Source of the DNA: Sphingomonas sp. Y38-1Y
GTDB taxonomy: Bacteria; Pseudomonadota; Alphaproteobacteria; Sphingomonadales; Sphingomonadaceae
DNA length: 64,000 nt
Direction: 5' to 3'
Assembly (NCBI RefSeq): GCF_032391395.1
Contig: NZ_CP135916.1
Coordinates: 558,001-622,000 of the forward strand
The translations under genes and the position numbers were made by a program. Positions 17,826-25,936 of the stretch are shown here, piece after piece (within the stretch, counting starts at the first letter, position 1; every line of letters begins with the position of its first letter). The notes beneath the pieces are model-generated. The model saw only the letters and a program-made list of their open reading frames with translations. It was not told where the DNA came from and ran no database searches.

Positions 17826-19452
17826 GGGCGTTGATCGCCTCCATCCGCGTCCGCATCTCGCGGCCATAGGGGCCCAAATCCTGCATCATCAGCCGCGGCG
17901 CGCGCTGGGCGTCGTCGACACGGAACAGCGCGCTCGACCCGTTTCGCCAGATCGGGATCAGCCCCGCCTCCAGCCGTTTGTCATAGGCGGGCGGCTGGAC
18001 GATCCAGACATAGTCGTAGACGTCGCGCGGGAAGCGGACGAGGCTGACCGCGATCGGTCGCCACCATTCGCGCGCGCACTTCACGTCGGTGACGATCTGC
18101 GACGGATCGTGGTTGAACCCGCGCGCGCCTTTCATCCGGACGGTCAGGAGCTGCGCGCCCGCCATCGACCATTGGTCGTTGGCATAGGCAAGTTTGCGCT
18201 CCAGCGCGATGCCCGGAAGATGCTCCAGCCGCGACATCGTCCATTCGTGGCGGCACGTCTCACCGATGAAGGTGATGAGCTTGGCCCCCTGCGGCAGCTT
18301 GTCGAGCGCGGCGAGCTCGCGGTCATAGGCCTTGTCGTAGAGCCAGAAGCTGTAGGTGGTCGCCGCGATCCGCACGCCGAAGAAGGTGAGGCCCGCTGCC
18401 GCCATCAGCGCGGCATGGCGCATCGCGATGCCGGGCTTGGGCCGGAGCGCGAGCAGCGCGACGCCGAGCGCGAACGGCGCGAGCCGCATGTCGGCATAGG
18501 CCGAGCCGAAGACGATGCGCGGCAACAGGATATAGACCGCCACCAGGAACAGGGCTGAGATGCTGAGGTGGCGCGAATATTGGATGTTGGGATCGCGCAG
18601 CCCCTTGAGCAGCACGAGGAACAACGTGGCGAGCGTCGCCATGTCGAACAATTCCCAGCGGTCGCGAAAGATCATCGTGACCCACTGCATCTTCGCGCGC
18701 CAGTTGAACCAGTCGCCGGTCTGGCCGCCGACATGCCCGCCCGATCGCCAGGCGAGCATCAGCACCGCCGGCGGGAACAGCGACAGGCAGTGGATGCCCG
18801 CCCAGAACGGCGCCTGCCACTTGTCGCGAAGGGCCGGGTGGCGGTCCCACTGGCGGATCAGCTCGCCCGCGAACGCCAGCACGCCGAGCAGCCCCCAGCC
18901 ATAGGTATGGACGATCCACAGGACCAGGCCGATCGGCACGAAGAGGATCGCGCGCAGCTTCAGCCGCCCCTGGCGCGCCAGTCGGAGCCAGAACGCAAAG
19001 GCGTTGAGCGCGAGCGCCATCGACAGCGCGAAATTGACGAAGCCGAAATGGAAGGGGAAGCTGTAGACGATCGGCAGCGCGAACAGCGCGGTTGCCGGGA
19101 TGCGCCCATGCACTTCCCGCGCGATCCAGAGGAGGCCGGTCGCGGTCAGCACCGGCGTCGCCATGACGATCAGCTTGACCGCGGGCTCCAGCCCGATCAG
19201 CGGCTCCAGCGGGATGATGAGCAGGTCGATGCCCAGATTGCCGATCAGCTGCCAGTCGAAATTGTACCAGTCGGCGAGCCACGGCACCTGGCCATGCGAC
19301 AGCTGCACGCGATAGCGGCCCATGTGACCGGGCAGATCGACGAGCGGCGGAATGTCGGGCCAGATCAGCGGGATCGCTGCGACGAACGCCATCGCCAGGA
19401 CGAACGCCCGCGTCTGCCACCACCGAAGCGGCTCGTGCCCCAACCCCTGCAT
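17809..19452 (-). CDS. Polytopic membrane protein, glycosyltransferase-C-like (paralogue 1)
   Basis: A 547-residue integral membrane protein with about ten hydrophobic helices in the first two thirds and a soluble C-terminal domain from about residue 390. The first loop holds WPDIPPLVDLPGHMGRYRVQ, an acidic loop in the place where GT-C glycosyltransferases have their catalytic Asp/Glu. The C-terminal domain includes FIGETCRHEWTMSRLEHLPG and FNHDPSQIVTDVKC. It is a clear paralogue of the gene immediately upstream: the motifs WP.IPPL.DLP.HIGRY, GNLG.DL, FGFVNFAL and YDRDPSQ/FNHDPSQ are shared. It ends a three-gene run. The function is unknown; transfer of a lipid-linked sugar is a guess based on topology. 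Confidence 0.8.
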   Translation of the reverse strand: MQGLGHEPLRWWQTRAFVLAMAFVAAIPLIWPDIPPLVDLPGHMGRYRVQLSHGQVPWLADWYNFDWQLIGNLGIDLLIIPLEPLIGLEPAVKLIVMATPVLTATGLLWIAREVHGRIPATALFALPIVYSFPFHFGFVNFALSMALALNAFAFWLRLARQGRLKLRAILFVPIGLVLWIVHTYGWGLLGVLAFAGELIRQWDRHPALRDKWQAPFWAGIHCLSLFPPAVLMLAWRSGGHVGGQTGDWFNWRAKMQWVTMIFRDRWELFDMATLATLFLVLLKGLRDPNIQYSRHLSISALFLVAVYILLPRIVFGSAYADMRLAPFALGVALLALRPKPGIAMRHAALMAAAGLTFFGVRIAATTYSFWLYDKAYDRELAALDKLPQGAKLITFIGETCRHEWTMSRLEHLPGIALERKLAYANDQWSMAGAQLLTVRMKGARGFNHDPSQIVTDVKCAREWWRPIAVSLVRFPRDVYDYVWIVQPPAYDKRLEAGLIPIWRNGSSALFRVDDAQRAPRLMMQDLGPYGREMRTRMEAINALNRAS

Positions 19453-19461
19453 CGCGCGTCT

Positions 19462-20988
19462 TTAGCGGGTGGGGGCGGGCGCCGACAAGCGGGTCGCGCC
19501 GCGCCCTGCCGCAATGCGGTAAAGCGTTGAAGGACCGGCCGTCGCCTCCTCGATCACGTCGGGCGCCAGCAATGGTCGCGGCGCGAAGTCGATCGTCCAG
19601 ACGTGGGTAAAGGTGCCGCGATCGGCATCGCGCACCGCCGCGGCGAAGTCGGTCGGCGCATATTCGCACGCCTTTGGATAGACGAGCTGCGACGGATCGC
19701 GGTCATAGGGGGCGGCCGCCGGGTGCCGGTGCGACAGGAGTTGCTGGCCGGAAATCGTCCATTGGCCATTGTCGAAGATGTCGCGTCGTACCTCGGCGAT
19801 GCCCGCCATGTGACCCAGCCGCTCCGATCGCCAGGCGGAGGCGCACGCCTCGTTCACCAGCACCAGCACCGATGCGCCGCGCGGGATCGCGGGCACGATT
19901 GCAAGGGCCGCCTGCTGCCGCTCCGCATAGCCGAGGAAGCTGACGGTCGTGGCGGCGGTGCGGACGAGGAGAAAGGCGAGTGCGGCAAGCGCGACGCGGC
20001 CCGCGAGCCGCGCGTCGGCGATGCGGACCGCGATCAGCGCGACGGCGAGCGCGGGCGCGAGCATCCGCATGTCGACATAGGCGCCGCCGAGCGCGAGCCG
20101 CGGCAGCAGGACGAACGCGGCGACCAGAACCGCGGCAACGGCGCCGAGCACGCGGTCGAAGGCGAAGGCGCGGTGACGGATCGCGGTCCAGACCAAACCG
20201 ACGATCAGGATCGCGCTGGCCACGTCGAACCCCTTCCAGCGATCGCGCAGCAGGCCGGCGATCCACACCGCCTTGGCACGAAAGTCCCAGGCGAGCGGCT
20301 GCGCCTCGCCCTGAGGTGCGGCGAGCATCACCAGGATCGGCAGCGCCAGCGGGGCGCACGACAGCGCGGCACGGATCGTCGCCCGCGCCCAGGGCTCGCC
20401 GCGCTCACGCCGGAGCGCGAGGTCGCCGGCAAAGGCGCCGAGCCCGAACAGGCCCCAGCCGAAGCTGTGCGCGACCCACAGCGCGCAGGCGGCGGGCGTC
20501 AGCAGCGCCAGCCGCAGCCCCGATCGCGGTGCCAGCGCGATCCAGCCCGCCAGTACCCAGAGCGCGAGCGCCGCCGCCAGCGCGAAGTTGACGAAGCCGA
20601 GTTGGAACGCCTGTCCATAAGCGAGCGTCGCCGCCACCGCGGCGAGCGGCGGCACGCGCAGCCCGCGCACCCGCGCCAGCGCGATCAGGCCGCCGACGAA
20701 CAGCCCGGGAATCGTCAGCACCACCCACTTGGCCGCCGCCTCCGCGCCGATCCAGCGGGCCAGCCAGATCGCGGGCAGGTCGACGCCGAGATTGCCGACC
20801 AGCGCCCATTCGTAGCGCCAATGCGCCTGGAGCGCGGGCGACTGCGCGAGCGTGGCGGCGATGTGATAGCGACCGATATGCGCGGGCAGGTCGTTGAGCG
20901 GCGGGATCGCCGGCCACAGCAGCGGCAGCACGGCACAGGCGATCAGAAGTGTCGCGATCGCCGGCCGCTCGAACCAGACGCGGCTCAT
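19462..20988 (-). CDS. Polytopic membrane protein, glycosyltransferase-C-like (paralogue 2)
   Basis: A 508-residue multi-spanning protein built like its downstream neighbour. It starts MSRVWFERPAIATLLIAC, has the acidic first loop WPAIPPLNDLPAHIGRYHIA, then GNLGVDLPAIWLARW, QLGFVNFALAAALALW and WVAHSFGWGLFGLGAFAGDL, and closes with a soluble domain (VLVLVNEACASAWRSERLGH, APYDRDPSQLVYPKAC). The start ATG shares ATGA with the stop of the STT3-like gene, and nine bases separate its stop from the next start. A tandem duplication followed by divergence is the simplest origin. No function is assigned. Confidence 0.8.
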   Translation of the reverse strand: MSRVWFERPAIATLLIACAVLPLLWPAIPPLNDLPAHIGRYHIAATLAQSPALQAHWRYEWALVGNLGVDLPAIWLARWIGAEAAAKWVVLTIPGLFVGGLIALARVRGLRVPPLAAVAATLAYGQAFQLGFVNFALAAALALWVLAGWIALAPRSGLRLALLTPAACALWVAHSFGWGLFGLGAFAGDLALRRERGEPWARATIRAALSCAPLALPILVMLAAPQGEAQPLAWDFRAKAVWIAGLLRDRWKGFDVASAILIVGLVWTAIRHRAFAFDRVLGAVAAVLVAAFVLLPRLALGGAYVDMRMLAPALAVALIAVRIADARLAGRVALAALAFLLVRTAATTVSFLGYAERQQAALAIVPAIPRGASVLVLVNEACASAWRSERLGHMAGIAEVRRDIFDNGQWTISGQQLLSHRHPAAAPYDRDPSQLVYPKACEYAPTDFAAAVRDADRGTFTHVWTIDFAPRPLLAPDVIEEATAGPSTLYRIAAGRGATRLSAPAPTR

Positions 20989-22616
20989 CGAACGCGCCAG
21001 ACATTCGGCACCCCTGCGGGCGCAAGCCAGGCGGGCGAGCGGCCGCTCGCCAGTGCGGCGCCGAGACCGCGGTCGACGCGCATCGTCGCGAGGGCGGCGG
21101 GGCAGGCGACGATATAGTCCGCTCGTACCGACCGGGCGATCGCCCGCGCCTGCCCGGGTGGCGCGGCGAACAGGCGGTACGCGGCGAGATTGCCGGCGGT
21201 GTTGCGATGATAGGGCGCGGCGATCGCATGGTGCGGCGTCGCGGCGATCAGCCAGGGCCCGAGGTCGACCGGTCCGAGCACGCGGCCGGGCGGCAGAGCG
21301 CGCATGGCGCGCGCCTGTGCCGCATCGTCGCACGCCGGGCCAATGACGGGCGGGTCGGCGATCGGCAGCGCGCCGGCGGCAAGCGGCCAGACCAGTCCGG
21401 CACCGACGATCCAGACCGGCAGCGCTGCGAGCGGCGAGGCGGCCCGCGCCCTGGCCAGCGCGAGCGCGACCAGCGGCGGTGCAAGCGCGGCGGCAGCATA
21501 GGCGCCGCGCAGTTGCAGGAACGCGGTGGCGACACCGGCGCCGACGAGCGCCGCGAGCGTCCAAGCGCGTGGGTCTCGTGCGGCGAAGGCGGCGGCGAGC
21601 AGGCCCGCCACGCCGGCACCGGCATAGCCGATCGCCCAGCGCGGATCGGCGGCGAGCAGCGGCTGCGCCTCACCGACTTGCGCCAGCCACAGTCGCGACA
21701 AGGTCGAGTCGACCGCGCCATACGGTGACAGGCAAGCGGGCGAGACGAGCGCGACGCCGATCGCGCAGGCCAGACCTGCGGCGATGGCCGCGAGCAGCCG
21801 GCCTCTTGGTTCAGTGACGGCGCTGCCGATCGCGCCGAGCGCCAGCAGGGTCAGTGCACCCAGGCTCGCCGCCCGCCAGCTCGCCCGCGCGAACCCGTCG
21901 CACGGCGCGCTCGCCCAGTCGCCGGGCGCGAGCAGCGCGCCGAACGCCGCGAGCGCGAGCAGCATCGCCGCGCCCAAGCCGGCGATCCGCGCATCCTCGC
22001 CGCGGATCCAGCCGATCACCGCCGCCGCGCAGCCGATTGCGAGCACGGGCACCGTCTCCATGCCGATCGCCACCGACAGCGCCGCTGCGATCCCCGCAAC
22101 GATGCCGCCAGCCATCGGGCGTCGTCCGATCAAACCCAGCGCAAACGCTGCGAGCAGCACCATCTGCAATCCGTGATGGTCGATCCGCCCCGGCGCGAAC
22201 AAGGTCGTCGCGGGATAGGCGAGCGCTGCCAATACTGCGGCATCAACCGGGCCGGCACCGACCGCCCGCGCGATCCGCGCGGACAGGAACAGGAACGCCG
22301 CGAACAGCAACGCCGGCCAGAGGACGAGCATCACCGGCGCTCCGAGCGTGGCGGAAAGCGCCGCAGGCCCCAGATCGGCGAGCCGCGACCAGTGCATTGA
22401 AAGGCCGTCGATGCCGAAGCGGTGCTGCGCGAGGTCGCCGAACGGCTGTCCGGCGAGCCAGTCACGCACCTGCTGCAATCGCGCCGCATCGTCGCCGTCG
22501 GGCAGCACCCCCATCGCCAGCGCGGCGCGGCGGACCCACCACCAGCCAAGCGTCATCACCCCCGCGAGCGCACCCGCCAGAGCCAGGTCGCGCGCAAGGG
22601 GCGAGGGCCGGACCAT
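20985..22616 (-). CDS. STT3/PglB-like polytopic membrane protein (putative oligosaccharyltransferase-type GT-C)
   Basis: A 543-residue integral membrane protein with about 11-13 helices. The first external loop contains GVLPDGDDAARLQQVRDWLA, ending in GLSMHWSRLADLG, a pattern like the DxD-bearing first loop of STT3/PglB/AglB proteins. A later loop has PGRIDHHGLQMVL. The soluble C-terminal part (about residues 430-543) is short and contains ATPHHAIAAPYHRNTAGN but no evident WWDYG motif, so a true N-oligosaccharyltransferase is doubtful. It heads the three-gene run 22616-17809. The product may transfer a sugar or oligosaccharide to a cell-surface molecule, which is inference from fold and neighbours. 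Confidence 0.78.
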   Translation of the reverse strand: MVRPSPLARDLALAGALAGVMTLGWWWVRRAALAMGVLPDGDDAARLQQVRDWLAGQPFGDLAQHRFGIDGLSMHWSRLADLGPAALSATLGAPVMLVLWPALLFAAFLFLSARIARAVGAGPVDAAVLAALAYPATTLFAPGRIDHHGLQMVLLAAFALGLIGRRPMAGGIVAGIAAALSVAIGMETVPVLAIGCAAAVIGWIRGEDARIAGLGAAMLLALAAFGALLAPGDWASAPCDGFARASWRAASLGALTLLALGAIGSAVTEPRGRLLAAIAAGLACAIGVALVSPACLSPYGAVDSTLSRLWLAQVGEAQPLLAADPRWAIGYAGAGVAGLLAAAFAARDPRAWTLAALVGAGVATAFLQLRGAYAAAALAPPLVALALARARAASPLAALPVWIVGAGLVWPLAAGALPIADPPVIGPACDDAAQARAMRALPPGRVLGPVDLGPWLIAATPHHAIAAPYHRNTAGNLAAYRLFAAPPGQARAIARSVRADYIVACPAALATMRVDRGLGAALASGRSPAWLAPAGVPNVWRVR

Positions 22617-22660
22617 AACCGCCGGGGTAGGCGGGCGTGGTTAATATGGCGTTAGAGGCA

Positions 22661-22766
22661 GTACCCTGGCCAAGGCCGAGGTCTGGTTGGGAAGGCTAGG
22701 GTGACGAGCGCTGCGGGCCGCCACGATGGTCCCCCACCTGGACCCCGGCCTTCGCCGGGGAACAAG
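22661..22766. repeat. Palindromic intergenic repeat, type A (copy 2)
   Basis: The right arm (CCCACCTGGACCCCGGCC, then TTCGCCGGGGAACAAG) matches the copy at 13105-13138. The left arm (TGGCCAAGGCCGAGGTCTGG, then TTGGG) has decayed. It lies in the 203-base gap between the divergent membrane-protein run and the D-glutamate operon, so that operon's promoter must lie inside or just after it. Confidence 0.75.
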
Positions 22767-22819
22767 GAAGGGACAGCCGAACTCTTTCAATCCCTCCTCC
22801 GCCCCTATAGCCTCACCCG

Positions 22820-23974
22820 ATGCTCCTTCCCCTCCTCCTCGCCCAGGTCGCGGCGGTGCCGCCTGCCGAACCCGTCGCCGGGGCGCGCGTCGTGGTGGAG
22901 GGCGGGCGCACCGTCGCCGCGCAGTCCGCCGGCCTCGCCGATCCCGCGGCCGGGCGGCGGGCGAGCGTCGACGATCCCGTCCGCGTGGCGTCGATCTCGA
23001 AGCTGGTCGTCGCGATCGGGGTGATGCGGCTGGTCGAGGCGGGCAAGCTCGACCTCGACGCCGATGTCTCGACCCTGCTCGGCTGGCGGCTCAGGCATCC
23101 GCGCTTTGCCGACGTGCCGATCACGCTCCGGCTGCTGCTGTCGCATCAGGCGGGGCTTGCCGACGGGATCGACTATGTGCTGCCGCTCGATGCCGAGCTG
23201 CGCACCGCGCTCGCCGATCCGAAGGCGTGGGGCGGTGAGGCGCCCGGACGCCACTTCCGCTACGCCAATATCGGCTCGCCCGTGGTCGCCGCGGTGATGG
23301 AGCGCGCGACCGGCGAGCGGTTCGACCGGCTGATGGACCGGTTGGTGCTGCGCCCGCTGGGAATCGCCGGCTGCTTCCAGTGGGATGCCTGCGATACCGC
23401 GACGGCGGCCCGCGCGGTGGTGCTGGTCGAGCCCGACGGTACCCCGATCCGCGACGACAATCGCGGGGCCAAGCCGTTCTGTGCGGTGACGCCCGCCCGC
23501 GATGGCAGCTGCAATCTCGGCAGCTGGGTGGCGGGCCGCAACGGTGCGATCTTCTCGCCGCAAGGGGGCCTGCGCATCTCGGCGGCGGGGCTGGCCAGGA
23601 TCGGGCGGCTGCTGGGCGGCGGCGGCGAGGTCGATGGGGTGCGGTTGCTCACCCCCGCCTCGGTCAAGGCGATGACGACGCCGCAATGGATCTTCGACGG
23701 CAGCAATGGCGAGACCGAGAACGGGCTCCATTGCCGCTACGGCCTGGGCGTCATGCTCACCGCCACGCCGCGGGCGGGGTGCCGCGACGATCCGTTCGGC
23801 GACGGCATCCAGCGCATCGGCCATGCGGGCGAGGCCTATCGCCTCCGCTCCGGCCTGTGGGTTGAGCCGAACGCGCGCGTCGTCGCCTATTGGGCGACTG
23901 GCATCGCGGGCGATGCGCCGAAGGGCGAATCCGCCTTCACCGCGATCGAGGAGCGCCTTGCCCGTGGCCGCTGA
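22820..23974 (+). CDS. Exported beta-lactamase-family serine hydrolase (first gene of D-Glu operon)
   Basis: A 384-residue PF00144-type serine hydrolase with a short signal peptide (MLLPLLLAQVAAVPPA). The catalytic SxxK is SISK (VASISKLVVAIGV, about residue 60). The tyrosine motif is YAN in HFRYANIGSPVVAAVMERATG, and the C-terminal element is RIGHAGEAYR with HAG. The mature protein has six cysteines in three neighbouring pairs (GCF/ACD, FCA/SCN, HCR/GCR), consistent with three disulfides in the periplasm. Family members include DD-peptidases and D-aminopeptidases, so release of D-amino acids from peptidoglycan peptides would suit the downstream genes. No strong Shine-Dalgarno is seen. The 3' end overlaps dgcN by 11 bases. 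Confidence 0.85.
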   Translation: MLLPLLLAQVAAVPPAEPVAGARVVVEGGRTVAAQSAGLADPAAGRRASVDDPVRVASISKLVVAIGVMRLVEAGKLDLDADVSTLLGWRLRHPRFADVPITLRLLLSHQAGLADGIDYVLPLDAELRTALADPKAWGGEAPGRHFRYANIGSPVVAAVMERATGERFDRLMDRLVLRPLGIAGCFQWDACDTATAARAVVLVEPDGTPIRDDNRGAKPFCAVTPARDGSCNLGSWVAGRNGAIFSPQGGLRISAAGLARIGRLLGGGGEVDGVRLLTPASVKAMTTPQWIFDGSNGETENGLHCRYGLGVMLTATPRAGCRDDPFGDGIQRIGHAGEAYRLRSGLWVEPNARVVAYWATGIAGDAPKGESAFTAIEERLARGR

Positions 23975-24986
23975 GCCGATCCCCGGCCCGTACCTGCTGT
24001 ACCTGGGGCACGCGACCGACTTTCTCGGCATCAAGACGTCGCGCGGGCTCGCCGTCTTCGCGCCCGAGCGGTGCGTGGGCGAATGGCGGCACGACGATTG
24101 CCCGCTGACGACCGGGCTCGAGCGGCTGACGATCGAGGAAGCCGTCGCGCGCGGCGCGCGGACGCTCGTGCTCGGCATCGCCAATCCGGGCGGGCGGATG
24201 GATGCGGCGATCGTCGCCGATACGGTGGCGGCGGCGCGCGCGGGGCTCAACGTCGCGGCGGGGCTGCACCAGCGGCTGCGCGACCAGCCTGAGTTGGACG
24301 AGGCCGCGCGGGCGGCGGGTGTCCGCTTGTTCGACGTCCGGGACGCGCCCGCCGACCTCGATGTCGGCACCGGCTTGAAGCGCGCCGGGCGGCGGCTGCT
24401 GACCGTCGGAACGGACTGTTCGTCGGGCAAGATGGTGTCGACGCTGATCCTGGCGCGGGCGATGGCAGCGCGGGGCCATGCGGCCGAGTTCCGCGCGACC
24501 GGCCAGACCGGCATCCTGATCGCGGGCGGGGGGATCGCGGTCGATGCTGTCGTGGCCGATTTCATCTCGGGCGCGGTCGAGCGGCTGAGCCCGGCGCGCG
24601 GCGATGGCGGCTGGGACCTGATCGAGGGGCAGGGATCGCTGTTCCACCCGAGCTTTGCCGGGGTGTCGATGGGGCTGATCCACGGCGCGCAGCCCGATGC
24701 GCTGGTGCTGTGCCACGAGGTCGGGCGGACGCATTTGCGCGGGTTGCCGCACATGCCCGTTCCCGATCTTGCCGAGTGCCTTGCCGCCAACCTGGCCGCG
24801 GCGCGGCTGACCGCGCCCGACGTGCGCGCGGTCGGCGTGTGCCTCAACACCGCGTCGCTGGACGAGCCGGCGGCGCGGGCGGCGTGTCACGCGGCGGCGT
24901 CGCTGCTGGGCGTACCCGCCACCGACCCGATGCGCTTCGGCGCGGTGCCGATCGTCGAGGAGATCGAGCGCTGCTTCGCCGACTGA
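23964..24986 (+). CDS. dgcN: DUF1611-family D-glutamate N-acetyltransferase-like protein
   Basis: A 340-residue cytoplasmic protein with the two-part DUF1611 architecture: an N-terminal Rossmann-like domain (YLLYLGHATDFLGIKTSRGL...) and a C-terminal P-loop domain with GTDCSSGKMVSTL at about residue 145. IEGQGSLFHPSFAGV and CHEVGRTHLRGLPHMPVPDL are further family blocks. Proteins of this type paired with an enolase-superfamily epimerase have been described as DgcN (acetylates D-glutamate) acting with DgcA (racemises N-acetyl-D-glutamate). That pairing is exactly what is present here. The start is GTG at 23964, inside the end of the serine hydrolase gene. The substrate is inferred from the pairing, not shown. 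Confidence 0.85.
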   Translation: MAAEPIPGPYLLYLGHATDFLGIKTSRGLAVFAPERCVGEWRHDDCPLTTGLERLTIEEAVARGARTLVLGIANPGGRMDAAIVADTVAAARAGLNVAAGLHQRLRDQPELDEAARAAGVRLFDVRDAPADLDVGTGLKRAGRRLLTVGTDCSSGKMVSTLILARAMAARGHAAEFRATGQTGILIAGGGIAVDAVVADFISGAVERLSPARGDGGWDLIEGQGSLFHPSFAGVSMGLIHGAQPDALVLCHEVGRTHLRGLPHMPVPDLAECLAANLAAARLTAPDVRAVGVCLNTASLDEPAARAACHAAASLLGVPATDPMRFGAVPIVEEIERCFAD

Positions 24987-25936
24987 CCGCCACGGCCGAG
25001 GCGTTCCCGCTCCGCGCGCCGTTCCGCATCGCGCGCGGGGTCAAGACGGTGGCCGAGGTCGTCACCGTCCGTATCGTCGAGGGGGAGGCGACTGGGTGGG
25101 GTGAGGGCGTCCCCTATACTCGCTATGGCGAGAGCGTCGCCGGCGCGCTCGCCGCGATCGAGGACGCGAGGGCGGCGGTCGAAGCGGGGGCGGGGCGCGC
25201 GGACCTGCTGGCGCTGATGCCGGCGGGCGCCGCGCGCAACGCGGTGGATGCGGCGCTCTGGGATCTCGACGTCAGGCTCGGGCGAGCGTCGCTGCCGCCG
25301 CCGCAGCCGATCGAGACCGCGGTGACGATCGGCATCGACACGGCCGAGGCGATGCACCGCGCGGCACTGGCGTTGAGCGCGGCGCCGCTGGTCAAGGTCA
25401 AGCTCGACGCGGACCGCGTCGTCGATCGGATCGCCGCCGTGCGGTCGGCGCTGCCCGACGCGCGGCTGATCGTCGATCCGAACGAAAGCTGGACCGTCGA
25501 CCTGCTCCGCACGGTGATGCCCGCGTTGGTCGAGCGCCGTGTCGACCTGCTCGAACAACCGCTGCCGGCTGATGATGACGAGGGGCTGGCCGCATTTTCG
25601 AGCGCGATCGCGATCGCCGCGGACGAGGCGGTGCACGGGATCGCCGACCTCATCCGTCTTCGCGGGCGGTACAGCCATGTCAACATCAAGCTCGACAAGG
25701 CGGGCGGGCTGACCGCGGCGCTGGCACTGGCCGATGCGGCGGAGAGTGCCGGATTCGGGCTGATGCTGGGGTGCATGGTGGCGAGCTCGCTCGGCATCGC
25801 GCCGGCGCTGCGGCTCGCCCCGCGCGCGGCGTTCGTCGACCTGGACGGGCCGTGGTGGCTGGCAGAGGATCGCCCCGGCGGCGTGCGGATCGAAGCGGGG
25901 CGGCTCGATCCGCCCGAACCGGGTTTCTGGGCGTGA
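24971..25936 (+). CDS. dgcA: Enolase-superfamily epimerase (N-acetyl-D-glutamate racemase or L-Ala-D/L-Glu epimerase)
   Basis: About 321 residues. The capping domain begins LTATAEAFPLRAPFRIARG. The barrel holds the KxK acid/base motif in PLVKVKLDADR, the metal ligands Asp (LIVDPNESW), Glu (LLEQPLPADD) and Asp (IAADEAV), and the opposing lysine in VNIKLDKAGG. All catalytic residues of the muconate-lactonising/dipeptide-epimerase subgroup are kept. No ATG, GTG or TTG lies near the expected N terminus. The best candidate is CTG at 24971 with GAGGAG eight bases upstream; CTG at 24983, sharing CTGA with the dgcN stop, is the alternative. Next to dgcN the product is most likely DgcA, making N-acetyl-L-glutamate. 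L-Ala-D-Glu epimerisation remains possible. Confidence 0.85.
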   Translation: MLRRLTATAEAFPLRAPFRIARGVKTVAEVVTVRIVEGEATGWGEGVPYTRYGESVAGALAAIEDARAAVEAGAGRADLLALMPAGAARNAVDAALWDLDVRLGRASLPPPQPIETAVTIGIDTAEAMHRAALALSAAPLVKVKLDADRVVDRIAAVRSALPDARLIVDPNESWTVDLLRTVMPALVERRVDLLEQPLPADDDEGLAAFSSAIAIAADEAVHGIADLIRLRGRYSHVNIKLDKAGGLTAALALADAAESAGFGLMLGCMVASSLGIAPALRLAPRAAFVDLDGPWWLAEDRPGGVRIEAGRLDPPEPGFWA

